64,000 nt of DNA from Ryuthela nishihirai (lineage: Eukaryota; Arthropoda; Arachnida; Araneae; Heptathelidae), in contig JAWZYU010000010.1 in assembly GCA_038380435.1 (NCBI GenBank), positions 41,760,135 through 41,824,134 of the forward strand, read 5' to 3'. A program made the translations under genes and the position numbers. Below, one piece after another: positions 10,840 to 22,406 of this stretch (position 1 is the stretch's first letter; every line of letters starts with the position of its first letter). The notes beneath the pieces were generated by a model that searched no databases, had not been told where the DNA came from, and saw only the letters and a program-made list of their open reading frames with translations.

Positions 10840-11763
10840 ACCACGAACTGCTGGCAAGGTGTGGACCGACCATGGCTCATCGACGCTAGAGATGAGCAAA
10901 GGCTATCCCATAAGGTACGAGTCAACAGAAGGGATACTGTGGCACAACTTGCCCATAATTTGAATGCTGGTGATGGGAGTAATGTAATTCACAACACACA
11001 GTACATCGAACCTGCTGAAAATAGGACTGCATAGTCGCAGGCCACTACAAGTGCCCATACTAACCTTGGTTCACCATCCAAAATGCCTACAATGATCATG
11101 TGAGTATCAAAACTGGACTTTGAATGATTGGAAGAAGGTCATCTGGTTCGATGAATCTTGTTTCCTGTTGAACCATGTGGACAGCTGGATATGTGTGCAT
11201 CATTTACCTGGGGAAGTGTTGGCACCAGGATGCACTGTGGGACAAAAACAAGCTGGTGGAGGAAGTGCAATTCTTTGGGCAATGTTATGCTGGGAAACCC
11301 TGGGTCCAGTCATTCATGTGCAGGAAACTATGATGTTTACCACCTACCTAAACATAATTGCAGACCCGGTACATCCTTTCATGGTAACAGTATACCCCTC
11401 TAGTAGTGCCTTCTTTCAGCAGGATAATGTGCCATGCCACACTGCCTGAATTGTTCAAGAATGGTTCGTGGAACATGAGGAAGACTTCCAGGTATTGCCC
11501 TGGCCTTGAAATTCCCTAGACATCAATCCAATTGAGCATCTGTGATTTGTATTAGAACAGCATATACGATCTGTGGTGGCTGAAATACTTTAATTTACAA
11601 GAGTTAAAGGATCTGCTAGTAACATATTGGTACCAGATACCACAAGACATGTTTAGAAATCTTGCAGCATCCATGCCTTGCCGGGTAAGAGCTGTTTTGG
11701 TGGCATGTGGAGGACCAACATTATATTAGGCAGGTAGTCAGAATGTTTTGGCTCTTCTGTGTA
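10840..11763 (+). pseudogene. Tc1-like transposase relic, second family (DD36E spacing)
   Basis: A cut-and-paste transposase. The sequence reads DEQRLSHKVRVNRRDTVAQ near 10885-10945. WFDES (first catalytic Asp, about 11150), LPGEVLAPGC and AGGGSAILWAMLCWETLGP follow in the 109-codon frame 11120-11449. FQQDNVPCHTA holds the second Asp and DINPIEHL the Glu at about 11540. Counting through two in-frame stops gives 36 residues between them, unlike the 34 in the element at 3872-5348, so this is a different family. The right terminus reads GGTAGTCAGAATGTTTTGGC near 11730-11755; no left inverted repeat is visible. The gene is dead. Confidence 0.8.
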
Positions 11764-13440
11764 TATCACTTCTAAGAAATAGTAATCAGATAGCTTTAAC
11801 AAATTTTTTATTCATAGTTTAATAAAATATGCATCAAATGAAAAAAGAAAATATTTTTTATCAAGCCTGAATTATATATTTTTATAAAATATCTAAAAAA
11901 AACTTAAAACGACAATTTTTATTTTCAAAAATCGATTTTTCTTTTGTTCTACAAAAGACGAATATATACAACTTGGACTCTGGAAGTGTTAACTGTGTGC
12001 CCTGATACTAGAAAGTCTTATTTATATCCTACAGTTTATGTACGAACTAGGCGAAACAGAGCCATTTAGACTATTACATGATAAATAAAAATACTGCTCA
12101 GAAGTAAAATAACCCATTCTAATTATTTGCAGTTGTAAGCCAACAGCAAAGCCAACACTCTTTGATATATGCTAAATTCACAGTCAGATCATCAAAGAAT
12201 TTCTTTCAATTACCAAAACATTTGTTATGTTTTTTTCTTCATTTCTACCAACATCTCTTCTACAGATCTTTTGAAAAGTTTCATTCAGTCTTTTAAAGAG
12301 CTAATTCAACAGAAAACTGAGAATCTGCCAGCATGTAACATTTTTCAAAAACTCATATCTTCTTATCATTGCCATTGATTAATAAAAGTCACATCAAATG
12401 CTTTCTGCAGAATTGATTTTGTTTCTGATCCACAGACTGCAAACCAAATATAGGAGGAAAGAACATGACTTTAGCTATACAGTCAATACTTTTTAGAAGT
12501 TATTGACAACGTTTTGAGTACCATATACTCGCATTTTTCCTTTCACCCTATTTTTAATAATTTTATAATTTTATTTAGTAATAAACAATCATACATAATT
12601 CATAACAGTACAGTCATACATAACAGTACATTTTAATATTTTTAGTAGGGAAAAAAAATATCCTTGAAGGAGTTAATAAATTAAAATTGACCAACTTGTT
12701 CAAATATTATATATTAGATATTTTTTTTTTCTTATTAAACTCTGACTAGCTGACCTATTTTTGTCTGTTGGACTAAAAAAAATACTTATTTCACAATTTG
12801 AATATGAATGTCAATGGGTCTCACTTGATCCTGAAGAGTCATACAACATAAACAGTTATCTTGAAATGTGTTAATACTTGTTAAGCAATATTTATTCGGG
12901 TGCTTTTTGCATGCATATGTATAAACATATGCACTATTACTGAAAGTAACCAGACACTTCAATGTTATGTGAATGGAAAGCCACAGTCAAAGCTCCCTAA
13001 CTTTGAATATAAGTTTTAATGAAAAAATATTACTGGAGATAAATTGAAGATCTCACTCAAATATCTCTAAATAGCTATTTTCACAATATTCTTTTAATAT
13101 TTAAAGAATTACAAAAGTGTAACGAAAGAATTACGAAAAGTGTAACATTTAACAGTAACTTTTGCTACTAATGAAAATTTACTTCAAAGATAAAACACAA
13201 CTGTGAGGACAAATCATTTACTTACATAAATGCAATATTTGAATTTTGTGTAATGATATTTTCAGTTTTCACCAGATTGGGTGAAAAAATGCCCAGACAG
13301 AGTGTGACAGTGGTGTCTGCTGTTAAATGTTCCAGGCTTCAATAACTCTTTAAATATTAAGTGAATATTGTTGAAAAAATGTGAGATTTAGAGAGATTTG
13401 AGTGAGATGTTCAATTTATCTACAGTGACATTTTTCCATA
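11764..13440. other. Long gene-free stretch
   Basis: About 1.7 kb of AT-rich sequence with short frames only. No SINE, LINE or inverted-repeat structure recognised. Confidence 0.5.
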
Positions 13441-13442
13441 AA

Positions 13443-13479
13443 AAGCTCAGATCATAGATACGATCTATGATCTGAGCTT
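13443..13479. repeat. Perfect short hairpin
   Basis: AGCTCAGATCATAGAT at 13444-13459 is followed, after the 3-base loop ACG, by its exact reverse complement at 13463-13478. One further base pair lies outside. A partial third copy (CAGATCATAGAT) follows about 40 bp downstream. Confidence 0.9.
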
Positions 13480-13634
13480 AGATTTTAGAATTCCAAATAT
13501 CCTTTAAAGCTTAGAGTCCCAGATCATAGATGGCACTAAGCCCAGGTGTAGAAATCATGGAAAGAGTGATAAGTCATATTAGTGGAGATAAGACAGAGTT
13601 AGTGGTCTTAGAACACTCTGGAATGTTTCTGGAG

Positions 13635-13995
13635 TTGTTGTTTTACCTCTGAGCGGCACTTTTTTGCACACAATGGGCTAAATCACCAGGTCACAAGGAC
13701 CTCGAAGGCTCAGAGAGGAATGGTTATTGGGAAACAGATGGTAGTCTCCCATCAAGGCCATCCAGCGTGTTCTTTAATGTGCACAGGGTATGGCTCTCTC
13801 ACACATGGGGCCATGGCTTAATGTTCCATCTGACGGATGGCAGCCTTTCCAAGCCCGTCGGTGTCCCCTACTGACCATGGGCAGGGCAGGGAGTTTTGCG
13901 GAGATAAATCTCAATGTTGACCCAGCTGAGATTCGAACCTGGGAACTGCAGATTACGAGTCTAGCGTGCTACCGACTGAACAACACCCGCCCTTG
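13635..13995 (-). repeat. SINE-A copy with 12-bp target duplication
   Basis: Full-length minus-strand copy. It contains the tRNA-like head (complement of TGCAGATTACGAG around the anticodon loop and GATTCGAACC as B box), the middle block CCATGGGCAGGGCAGGGAG and the tail complement TTGTTTTACCTCTGAGCGGC. The duplication ATGTTTCTGGAG flanks it at 13623-13634 and 13996-14007. Confidence 0.92.
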
Positions 13996-14007
13996 ATGTT
14001 TCTGGAG

Positions 14008-14648
14008 AGACGTTGGTTCTAATCCTTCACATCAGCAAAACTTTTTTCCACAAAACCATTCATTGATTTATTGACATTAAATTCAACAAATAACTCTGTG
14101 GATATTACTTATTGATTAAATTATTTTCAAAGTTATAACTCTGAACTGAATGTGGCTTTCCACTCACATAACTTGGAAGTGTAAAGCTATTTTTTGTAAT
14201 ATAGTGTATATTTGTGCATTTTACACATGCAGTATGATTCAAAAGTGCAGACAAGTTGACCAAAATAAGAGAAAATTGAAATTGGAATGCAAACATAAAT
14301 TGATGTTGAATAAAAAAGCCAATGGCTGTTATGAAAAATAGTGAACCAATACAATAACAGTTTATGCAAATAAGTGGCCAAGTGCAATCATTCCCACACC
14401 AATTTCAATGAATGCAACCCATAACTGCAACTGAAGAGGAGGTATCAGACATTGTGCATGCTTGATGAAGTGAATTATGCCAATATGTTCAAAAGATGTC
14501 TGTGTGCAAACAACAACCACAAATGAACAGCAAAAGTGATTTTTCCTGAACAAAAGGATTGCAGCATCAGCAGTGAGGAAAACCATGAGATGCTGCAAAT
14601 AAACAGGAATAATGAACTATCAGCTAAAATCAGGTCACTCTGCTTAAA
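14008..14648. other. Intergenic, nothing recognised
   Basis: AT-rich; overlapping short frames on both strands without known motifs. Confidence 0.5.
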
Positions 14649-14852
14649 ATAAATAAATAAATAAATACCCACTCAAGCAGCTGCTTGCCACAGAGGTCTG
14701 ACAGGAGCCTGTCAATTTATATGCCACAGTAGGAGATCTGAGAGGATGGCAGGACCTCAGCAGAAAAACAACACAAACATCCAAGCCTTACCTGGGGCTT
14801 GAACCCAGGTCCCTTAGATCAGTAGCCAAGCGTGCTAACCACTCGGCAACAT
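14649..14852 (-). repeat. SINE-B copy
   Basis: Minus-strand copy of the element at 5960-6162: (AAAT)n tail at the low-coordinate end, CAGGAGCCTGTCAATTTATA in the body, and GAACCCAGGTCCCT plus GCTAACCACTCGGCAAC as complement of B and A boxes. No clean target duplication visible. Confidence 0.88.
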
Positions 14853-14879
14853 GAAAATTTTCTACCATCACATGTGTTG

Positions 14880-15535
14880 TGTCCTTAGTTGTAAATTCAA
14901 GGAAGTCAACTCCAGGCAGAAGAATGTAAAATCAACCACACTTCAGTGCATTTTGAAGAAACACAGATTCCATTGGTAGAAACTCCAATTTGTCTAGAAC
15001 TCCACCCAAATAATTATGACAGATGAATGGAGTTCTGCGAATGGACATTGGCTGAGCAGAACATTGGACACTGGATCACATTTTTTCATGAAGCAATTTT
15101 TCATTTGTCATGCAGTTCTGTACCTGGCTTGGCACCATCTATGATCATTGCATTATTGATGTAATAAGAAACACTACTGGATAGAAATAGTTCCTTCAGG
15201 ATATTTGGGCAATGATTTGGGTTAGGATTCATTATGATCAAATCAGTGGTCCATATTTTTTCAGGACAAAGAGAATGACCGGACCTACATTTACAGTTGG
15301 AAAATCTGCTGAACCCGTATCTCAACAATTCGGTCTTATCTGCTCCAACAAAAAATCTATTTTCAACAGGATGGTGCTCTAGCACATTACATAACAAGGG
15401 GCCAGCACTGATTAAATCATTTTGGAATATTAAATTGAATGGCCACCTGGATCACCTACATGACACTTATGTGCTTTTTGTGAGGGACACCTGAAATCCA
15501 GGAGCTATCAAAATTGGCTTCACATGATTCAGAGA
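14880..15535 (+). pseudogene. Mariner-like transposase remnant
   Basis: Plus-strand fragments read YFQQDGALAHY near 15360-15390, the block holding the second catalytic Asp in mariner/IS630 transposases. IEWPPGSP follows near 15437, the block before the third acidic residue. Upstream, GPYFF-like and FQDKEN strings near 15240-15270 fit the strand before it. All are in different frames, and the third acidic position is not legible. The family is uncertain. Confidence 0.45.
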
Positions 15536-15537
15536 TG

Positions 15538-15700
15538 GGTTGTTTCATCCTTATAAGTGGCACCTTTTTGCACACAATGGCCTAAAGGGCAGGTACTCAA
15601 AGACCCCAAGTGTTTGAAGAGGTTTGGGGCTATATTCACATTCATGTTGAAGGTTTGTGACTCATTTCACAGCTTTTAGGAGACAGACGGAAGGCTTGCA
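15538..15700 (-). repeat. SINE-A copy, truncated
   Basis: Minus strand. It carries GTTGTTTCA..TATAAGTGGCACCTTTTTGCAC (tail complement), then a diverged middle and AGGAGACAGACGGAAG. The tRNA-like head is absent. Confidence 0.7.
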
Positions 15701-15704
15701 GCCT

Positions 15705-16765
15705 ACTGGTTGGACCTCCATAGCCCATGTTATTAGCTTTATAGATTTCAAAATAACATTTGATTCTGTTGATCATCATAATTTGTGGTTGTTAGATCAT
15801 ATGAAATACCTGACAAGTTAGTTAACATAATAAAAGCTCTCTATAATAACACTGATTCATGTGACAGTTGGTAAGGTTTGTATCAATTGGTTTAGCATTG
15901 CTAATGGAATTTGACAAGGATGCATTTTGTCTCCTTTTCTCTTTAGTTTAGTTATTATGTTATGAGGAATTCATTGTGAGGAAATGATTTTGACCATAAA
16001 TGGTCTAAAGTTCCAAAAATTTGTGATTTAGATTATGCTTATGATTTTGGCATATGATGTTGCCAAAGATGTTGAGATGAACTCTTTCATTAGAGTCATT
16101 GATGAGATTAGTAATAGAATAAGAGCTGTTGATTAGATTGGTAATAGAGGTTTGGTAATTAACTAATAGAAAACTGAAATGAAAATGGTAAGCTGTGGTT
16201 CAGTTATTTTGAATAGTTGCACTTTGAGCAAGTTTCAGTTTATTATCTTGAGAGTAAACATATGCTGGTGATGTGCAGCACAAGATAAACAGAAGAGATT
16301 GCTGCTGGGACTTTTAAGATCTATGAAGTATGGAAAAATTGGCATATCACTAAAGACTAAAATTAGGCTGTATAATAGTTTGTTTCTTTCTGGGTTATGA
16401 TAGTGACACTTAGACTCTTTGTATGGAAGATAACAGGAAAATCAGTTCCTTTGATTCCAGATGTTTGTGCAGCATCTTGAGCTTCTGACCTCTGAGTAGC
16501 ATATTTTGCAGACTGCATTGGTTTGGCCATGTTGCTTGTATGCATAACTGTAGATTAATGAATAAGATTATGAACAGAGTGCCTAAAATCTAAGATAAAG
16601 AATGAGACCTAGGATGCAGTGAACTGACAATTTCAAATTGGGTCCTGTTAAAATTGGCCTTCAGTGCCCAAAAACGTAGTAGCGGTAGTACAGGACAATA
16701 TATTTGGAGGACTAAATTGCAGTCTGGTTGGACCTCTAAAGCCCATGGCTGCTTCAGAACTATCT
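15705..16765 (+). mobile_element. LINE-A fragment (RT palm to 3' end)
   Basis: Heavily mutated copy of the RTE-like LINE-A, recognised by alignment to 54012-55117. FIDFKxxFDSVDHHNLW (RT motif A) begins near 15742. QGCILSPFLFSLVI follows near 15915. The YADD region has decayed to YAYDF near 16035, and the distal block with RLYNSL, SDTWKL-like and LDAFDSRC-like pieces follows. It ends with AAGCCCATGGCTGCTTC, the usual LINE-A 3' end. A 25-base scrap of another LINE-A 3' end (CTGGTTGGACCTCCATAGCCC) precedes it at 15705-15730. LINE-A encodes an endonuclease and reverse transcriptase for target-primed integration; this piece is dead. Confidence 0.8.
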
Positions 16766-17279
16766 GTCTGTCTGTTATGTTCTGGTTTTTTTTTTTTTTC
16801 TTTCAAAAGCAATTTTTTTTCTGTGATTATTACTATTGTTGTTGCAAGGATGCTGAAATTCAGAAATATCTTACCAGATAGCATTTTTCTACAAGTCAGA
16901 GGCAAGTACAAACTAGAGTAAAAGGGCAAAACATTTTCCTTCTTCCATGTGCATTAAAAATTTTGCTGCACATCACCAGTAACCAAAGGGAGATGCATCA
17001 GTGTAATATTAATTAATAATTAAAGTTTATGTTTTTTCCCTGGAAATATTTTACTGTACATAATTTTTACCAGATTTAAAAGTAAAAGCCATGCCAAAAA
17101 AAAAAATCCCTTGCCATTTGCATTTGGATTTCCCTAACCTTGGCTATTTGGCAGCTTATCCTTCATTATATTGCTATTTTTTAGTTTATTATAATATTAT
17201 TTGATGATAGATTTAGGCTAGGTTTCATTTCAGTATGTACAGTGGGTAAGACCAAGTGTGTTTGCAGGTTTTGTTATCT

Positions 17280-18470
17280 GTGATGGAATTATATAACTCA
17301 TGTGATTAAATATAGAACCAAAATTTATTATTTAGCAGTATGCTTATTTGGAATAATTATCTTGGATGAGATTATTTTGCTCTGAGGACTTTTTCACATT
17401 GCCTTTCTGCCAAGTTTTTGCCTTCCTCCAAGATCTACCCTGTGGTGTATTCAATTTACACACTCCTCCAGACCTCTGTGGCAAACACCCTATTGAGAGA
17501 CAACTTTATTTTTTGTATATATTAGTTGTGTTTGTTGGAATTATTTTGCTCTGGGTTTCTTTTGCATGAGCTTCACAATGCAGTAATTAAAATTAAAAAA
17601 TATCTTTAACACTCTATAACACTGGTAAATATTTTAAAACACTTCAACAAAATTCTATGCTGCCTAGTCTCAAGAGTAATGAAGGAGATTTTATGTACCA
17701 TAGCAGTGACAATTGAGAGGAACTTCATAAATGAAGGTTGATAGTGAGTGATAAGTTCAATTTACAAAGTCCTTGCTGGCAAGTGTTGAGTCACAGCAGG
17801 TTCAAAGTGGAGAGGGTAATGCAGTATGTTGATGGGATGGTTGCTTAAAATGAAATTTTCTTCTTTTGATTGAAGTTTCATGACTGCAATAGTATCAATA
17901 ATAGCTAATGATACTTATGGTAGCATAGAGTGCTTAAAAACATTAAAATCCACAATGCACGTTTCATGTCCTTAATGTGGGCACACCATTAGGTGGCAAG
18001 TGAGCAGCATTAGGCATTGTCATAGGAGCAATTGTTTGTTGAGCGTGGAGTAGGGCATGGGTGCAATAAATTTCAATGGCATTGACTCAGTTGTAAAGAT
18101 TGGAGTACCAGCAGATGTGCCTTCACGTGCTGCAGATGTGCTTGCACTGCTCCTTCGCATTCAGATCACATTACTGTGATCTGCATGTGAAGGAGGTGAA
18201 TATGAGAGAGTGAAGTTCTGGTAACTCTCCAAGATTTGAGAATTTCTAGGCAAGCTTTATTTTGTGAATGAATGAAAAGATAAACAGGTCAAAGGGTTGT
18301 TTACTATTATGCATTATTTATGTTACCTTTATCTGATGGAATTATTTTGTTCAGAGTTTTCTTTCATTTGCAGAACCAAGTTTCACTGTTTGGTATCAAT
18401 TTTTGTTTACATTGCCATCTTTGATGGAATTCTTTGTTTTGGGACTTTTTAAAATGCAAAACTAAGGTTC
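17280..18470 (+). repeat. Dispersed degenerate repeat motif
   Basis: The phrase GGAATTATTTTGyTCwGrG followed by a T-rich stretch and TGCA recurs near 17285 (partial), 17371, 17535, 18338 and 18425. Spacing is irregular. No coding content. A SINE-B-like scrap (CCAGACCTCTGTGGCAA) sits near 17470. Confidence 0.4.
18150..18195. repeat. Imperfect hairpin, 22-bp arms
   Basis: CTCCTTCGCATTCAGATCAC and its complement at 18174-18195 pair with about three mismatches around a loop of 3-4 bases. Confidence 0.8.
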
Positions 18471-18604
18471 ACTATTTAGTATTCAGTTTTATATATTTAT
18501 AAATTAGCATCATTTATCATTGCCTCTGCTGAACTTTGCCGTTGGCTGTTATGTGGATTAATGTTAGAATATCGGGTTACCTATTGAAAGTCATTTATGT
18601 TAAT

Positions 18605-19112
18605 TATTAATATTTGTAAACAGATACTGGTGATGTGCATGATATTAACAGAAGAATAAGGATATTGCTGATGGGACTTTTAAGAATCTAATAGTTTGGC
18701 TCTTTCTAGGGTAAATTATGTTAGTGACACTTGGACCTTTTGTAAACAAGATAGCAGGAAACTTGATGCCTTTGATTCCAGATGCTTACACAGTATCTTG
18801 GGCATTAAGTGGTTCAACATTGTAAGTAATGATGAGGTTAGGCAAAGAAGTCAACAACCTCCTTTGAGCAGCATATTGTGCAGAGATTCCTTTGGTTTGC
18901 CTATGTAGCCCATATGCATAACTATAGATTAGCGAATAGGATTATGAACAGTGTGCCTAGAGGCCTCATAGAAAGAGGGGAAGACCTAGGATGTGGTGGG
19001 CAGAAATGTGAAGCATGACTTGTTAGAATTAGTCTAGTGGCCAGATGCAGCTCAGGAGAACTAAAATGCACAGTCTGCTTTGGCATCCTTAGCCCATGGC
19101 TGCTGCAGGATG
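18605..19112 (+). mobile_element. LINE-A fragment (C-terminal part and 3' end)
   Basis: Collinear with 54012-54420 in complement. Readable pieces include LSRVNYVSDTWTFCKQD, KLDAFDSRCLHSILGIKWF and NDEVRQRSQQPPLSSILC (18696-18908). These are the region after the RT of RTE-like elements. It ends GCCCATGGCTGCTGCAGGATGATGATA, the 3' end with its short ATG-repeat tail. It is a 5'-truncated insertion, as usual for LINEs. Confidence 0.85.
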
Positions 19113-19591
19113 ATGATATTTTAATTTCATTTACTATTTCTCCCACCATGTCAAGACTGATAATTTTTACATAACTATTGATAAAAAGTTTGGGTAATTA
19201 TTTAGTATAACTACACAAAAACTATTTTAGGAATTATGAAATTAAAAAGTGTTTTGTAATAAACTCTTTGTTTTGCAGAATACTATCGCTATCTAATTTT
19301 AAGTCTATGGAGTTGTGAGTTGGACAAGGTGCATATATTTAATTGTATATATATGAATGATATATTGAAGACGTGGCATATGGACACAATTCGATGTTAA
19401 CTGGATGCGAGTTTTATCTGACTAAGTTTAGTCTACTGGTATTTTTTAACTGCATTTTTATAAAGATTTTGCATTGTTTTTATTGGTTTGTTTTAAATGT
19501 TACAGAATGAAAACAATTTGTGGAATGAAAACAAAATTTGCTGGATGATATATGCTGCAAATGTTATCTAAAGGACTTTACAATTTTATTG
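19113..19591. other. Intergenic, nothing recognised
   Basis: AT-rich sequence without coding or repeat signatures. Confidence 0.5.
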
Positions 19592-19901
19592 ATTCACTCC
19601 CTTCGTAACCTTATATTTTTTCGTGGCTTTTTTTTCTTATAATGGAACATGAGTATTCATATGAACAAGAATTTATAATTGCATGTTTAAATGCAATAAT
19701 TTTTTTTAATGCTATTTTGCTTCCTCAAGCTACTTAGAAACGGATGCCATTTTTATGAATAAGGCAATGTGGAATATGCACCATTAAGGTTATATTAAAA
19801 CTTTACAAATATTTATTGTATAATCATGAATTTTCATACGAATTCATCAGGCATATTATAATTAAAAGTCAAAAAATATAAGGTTACAGAGGGAGTGACT
19901 C
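19592..19901. mobile_element. MITE-like inverted-repeat element
   Basis: The left end reads CACTCCCTTCGTAACCTTAT and continues into ATTTTTT. The right end (19865-19901) is its reverse complement with two differences (CTCCCTCTGTAACCTTATA). Weaker complementarity extends to about 95 bp per arm. Total length is about 310 bp and it is non-coding. A non-autonomous DNA transposon is the natural reading; the target duplication is not clear. Confidence 0.65.
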
Positions 19902-20203
19902 AGTCAAGTATGGAATAAAAAACACAGAATCTCATTTCCAGAAATTTCAGGGTTTCAAAAATTAAAAGTTCAGGTTTTGAAATTAAAAGGGTTTTATTTC
20001 ACAGACTACTTTTGTAAAAACAACATGGCAGTGAAGTAACTATACTAAATAATTTTGAAAGTTTGCTGCCAGAAGTCACTGTTAAAGATTTGAAAAAGGA
20101 TGTTCTCTCAAAACAAAATGTATCAACTGCAGTTCAGTTATTACTTCTGTTTGTCATTAACTTTTCAGATAAGAAGTAGCTTTGTGTCTTAAGAATTTAT
20201 CAG

Positions 20204-20306
20204 ATGTTGTTGTTGTTTTACCTCTGAGTGGCACTTTTTTGCACACCATGGGTTAAATGGCCAAGTCACATGGACCCCGAAGGCTCAGAGGTTCACGCCC
20301 ACCCCT
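20204..20306 (-). repeat. SINE-A copy with internal deletion but intact ends
   Basis: Minus strand. The tail complement TTGTTGTTTTACCTCTGAGTGG leads to CCCCGAAGGCTCAGAG, then jumps to the extreme 5' end (complement of GGGGTGGGCGTG). The tRNA-like head and most of the body are missing. AGAATTTATCAG flanks it exactly at 20192-20203 and 20307-20318. Confidence 0.88.
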
Positions 20307-20318
20307 AGAATTTATCAG

Positions 20319-21790
20319 AAAACAAATTTTGTCACACACAGCCAACATAAATACAATTTTTAACATATTGCATTCCAAGCTGATTTCGCTAAGATTTTCT
20401 CTGGAGCCATGCAACATTTTTCTTCAATTCGCATCATTTCTACCTCTAAACGTCATTTAATGTCAATTATTTTAACACTTGTGATATCAATGATATATGA
20501 ATGTGGCCCCTTATGAAAATGACACTAAAATGGGGGGAACTATTAGCATCATCCAAAAAATAAATGACATGGCATTCAATGTGTTAAGGTAAAGAATTAA
20601 CATGACAAAAAGTCGCTTTTATCAAAGTACCCCCTCAAGCAACTGCTTGTTACATGTGTAACTGTGGTATAGTTTATTAAACAGCTATCTTGTGTTACTT
20701 AGGCTGTAATCAACACTAGAACCAAAGTGCATAAATAGTTCAAAAATCATCTACATCGCTGTCTGCATTACGTTTCCCTCAGGTATCTTGGTGTTTTATT
20801 ATTAATACAATGCTTGTGTAACAATGCTTTTAAATTTGTATTTGTATCAGTCACAGGATACTACGATCATGAGTTAATTAATCAATGTCTAGTAGTTTGG
20901 TTATCTTTTTAATGCAACTACTGCAAAATCGTACTTTCATTCCATCACGAATATGTGAAATGCTTACTTTTAAATCGTTTTCCGGCAGGTATTTGCATTC
21001 CTTTGATATTTCTATCCATTTATCTATGTCTGGCATTTCTTTTAGTCTCAATTATCATCCCACGATATGACAATTTAAATAAAATTACTTTTTTTTATAA
21101 ACAAATTTCACAAACTTAATCTACCGTAACATTTCCCAGTTACTAAGTGGAAGTTGTTAACTTCTTTCCTTCAGTTAGTTAATTATTGTGTGTTGACATC
21201 CTTCTTCTCGGAAGAAAAATTTGTCAGTTAAATATCATTTCTTTTGAATTCTCTCAGACATTTAACTTTACTGAGTTCTTCATCGTAAATAAATTGAAGG
21301 TAATCTTCAATTCCAAAACCTACAGGGTACCATCCACTTATCAGAATGCATGTCAAGTAAGGCAAAGTCAAGTTTACTCCAGTCCAAACTTCGCTCAATG
21401 GCAACAAGAACAAGCTCGCTCATTCAGTTCTGCTCGCCGAGAACTTGCATGATTAGAGACTTCTGCTCATGATAGATAATTTACCGGAAGTGCTCCTGGA
21501 CCTGACTACTGCGCTTGCACGAACTACATTGTTGTCGTCTGTGATCACTTGTATACATCGATAGCTCATGGCGCTGTACTGGAAAATATGTCGAAAAGTT
21601 TCGGAAATGCATATATTTTCATGCCGTGCCTGTGGAAAATAAAATCTGCGACAATGATTACAGCAATCCAGAAAAGAAGAATATGGAGTTATAGTGTGTA
21701 ATTGTTAGATGTGTCACAAAGTCAAACCCAAAGCGACAAGAGATTTCGTAGTGAAAAAAATAAATTCGTTCCGGACTATCTTACGGTTCA
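20319..21790. other. Long gene-free stretch
   Basis: No gene recognised. A scrap like the SINE-B tail complement (CCCCTCAAGCAACTGCTTG) lies at about 20630. The GC content rises after 21350 without a recognisable product. Confidence 0.45.
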
Positions 21791-21794
21791 AAGG

Positions 21795-21850
21795 TCCAGT
21801 GTTGTAAATTCATGGTGAAATTAGCCTCCAATCAGGGGCTCCCTACACCA
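21795..21850 (+). repeat. Scrap shared with the Penelope-like relic
   Basis: TGAAATTAGCCTCCAATCAG and the following GGGCTC match 9994-10020 in the C-terminal part of the Penelope-like relic, with two differences. Confidence 0.45.
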
Positions 21851-21987
21851 ACCACAGCATGAGAACAAGATAGCAGAGGCAGAAAAGATTACTTTTCAGC
21901 TATCTCACAAAACTATTAACTATACTAATCTCATAAACGGAAAAGAGACATTCGACCTTGCAATAAAAGCCAATGTTCTGAAAGAAA

Positions 21988-22335
21988 TCAGTGACCAGTC
22001 TCAAACCGTGTTCCCTGCAGCTTCATGCTGTGGTGGATACCAAGAAGGGAGGTGATGAAATAGTCGGTGGTTCCGATGGCATGAAGCTCCCGGAACAAAG
22101 CTTTTCTTTCGGAATTGTAGTGGAGCAGTTGAGCAGTACGTGAGATAACAGTCTCAGATGCGTTGCATGTGGCACAGTTAGGACTGCATGCTCTGCCGAG
22201 AGTGTGTAGCGTAGAGTTTGCTGTAGATGACACCAACTCGGAGACGATGAAGAAGATTACCGAAGTTAGGAGCAGTGAGAGAAGGGTTAACCAGGTACTT
22301 GAATGAAGAACTGGAGTCCCTGTGCCACTGGGCAA
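21988..22335 (-). pseudogene. LINE-B C-terminal domain
   Basis: A 115-codon frame contains HTLGRACSPNCATCNASETV, a C-x2-C pair of the type that follows RNase H in such LINEs, then HYNSERKALF. This region probably binds nucleic acid. Its stop lies at 21988. Confidence 0.6.
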
Positions 22336-22406
22336 GACGATATTGGCCTGCAGTTACTGAGAGAGAGAGGGCAATTAGATACATATATCTGATTCTCAAG
22401 TGCCTT

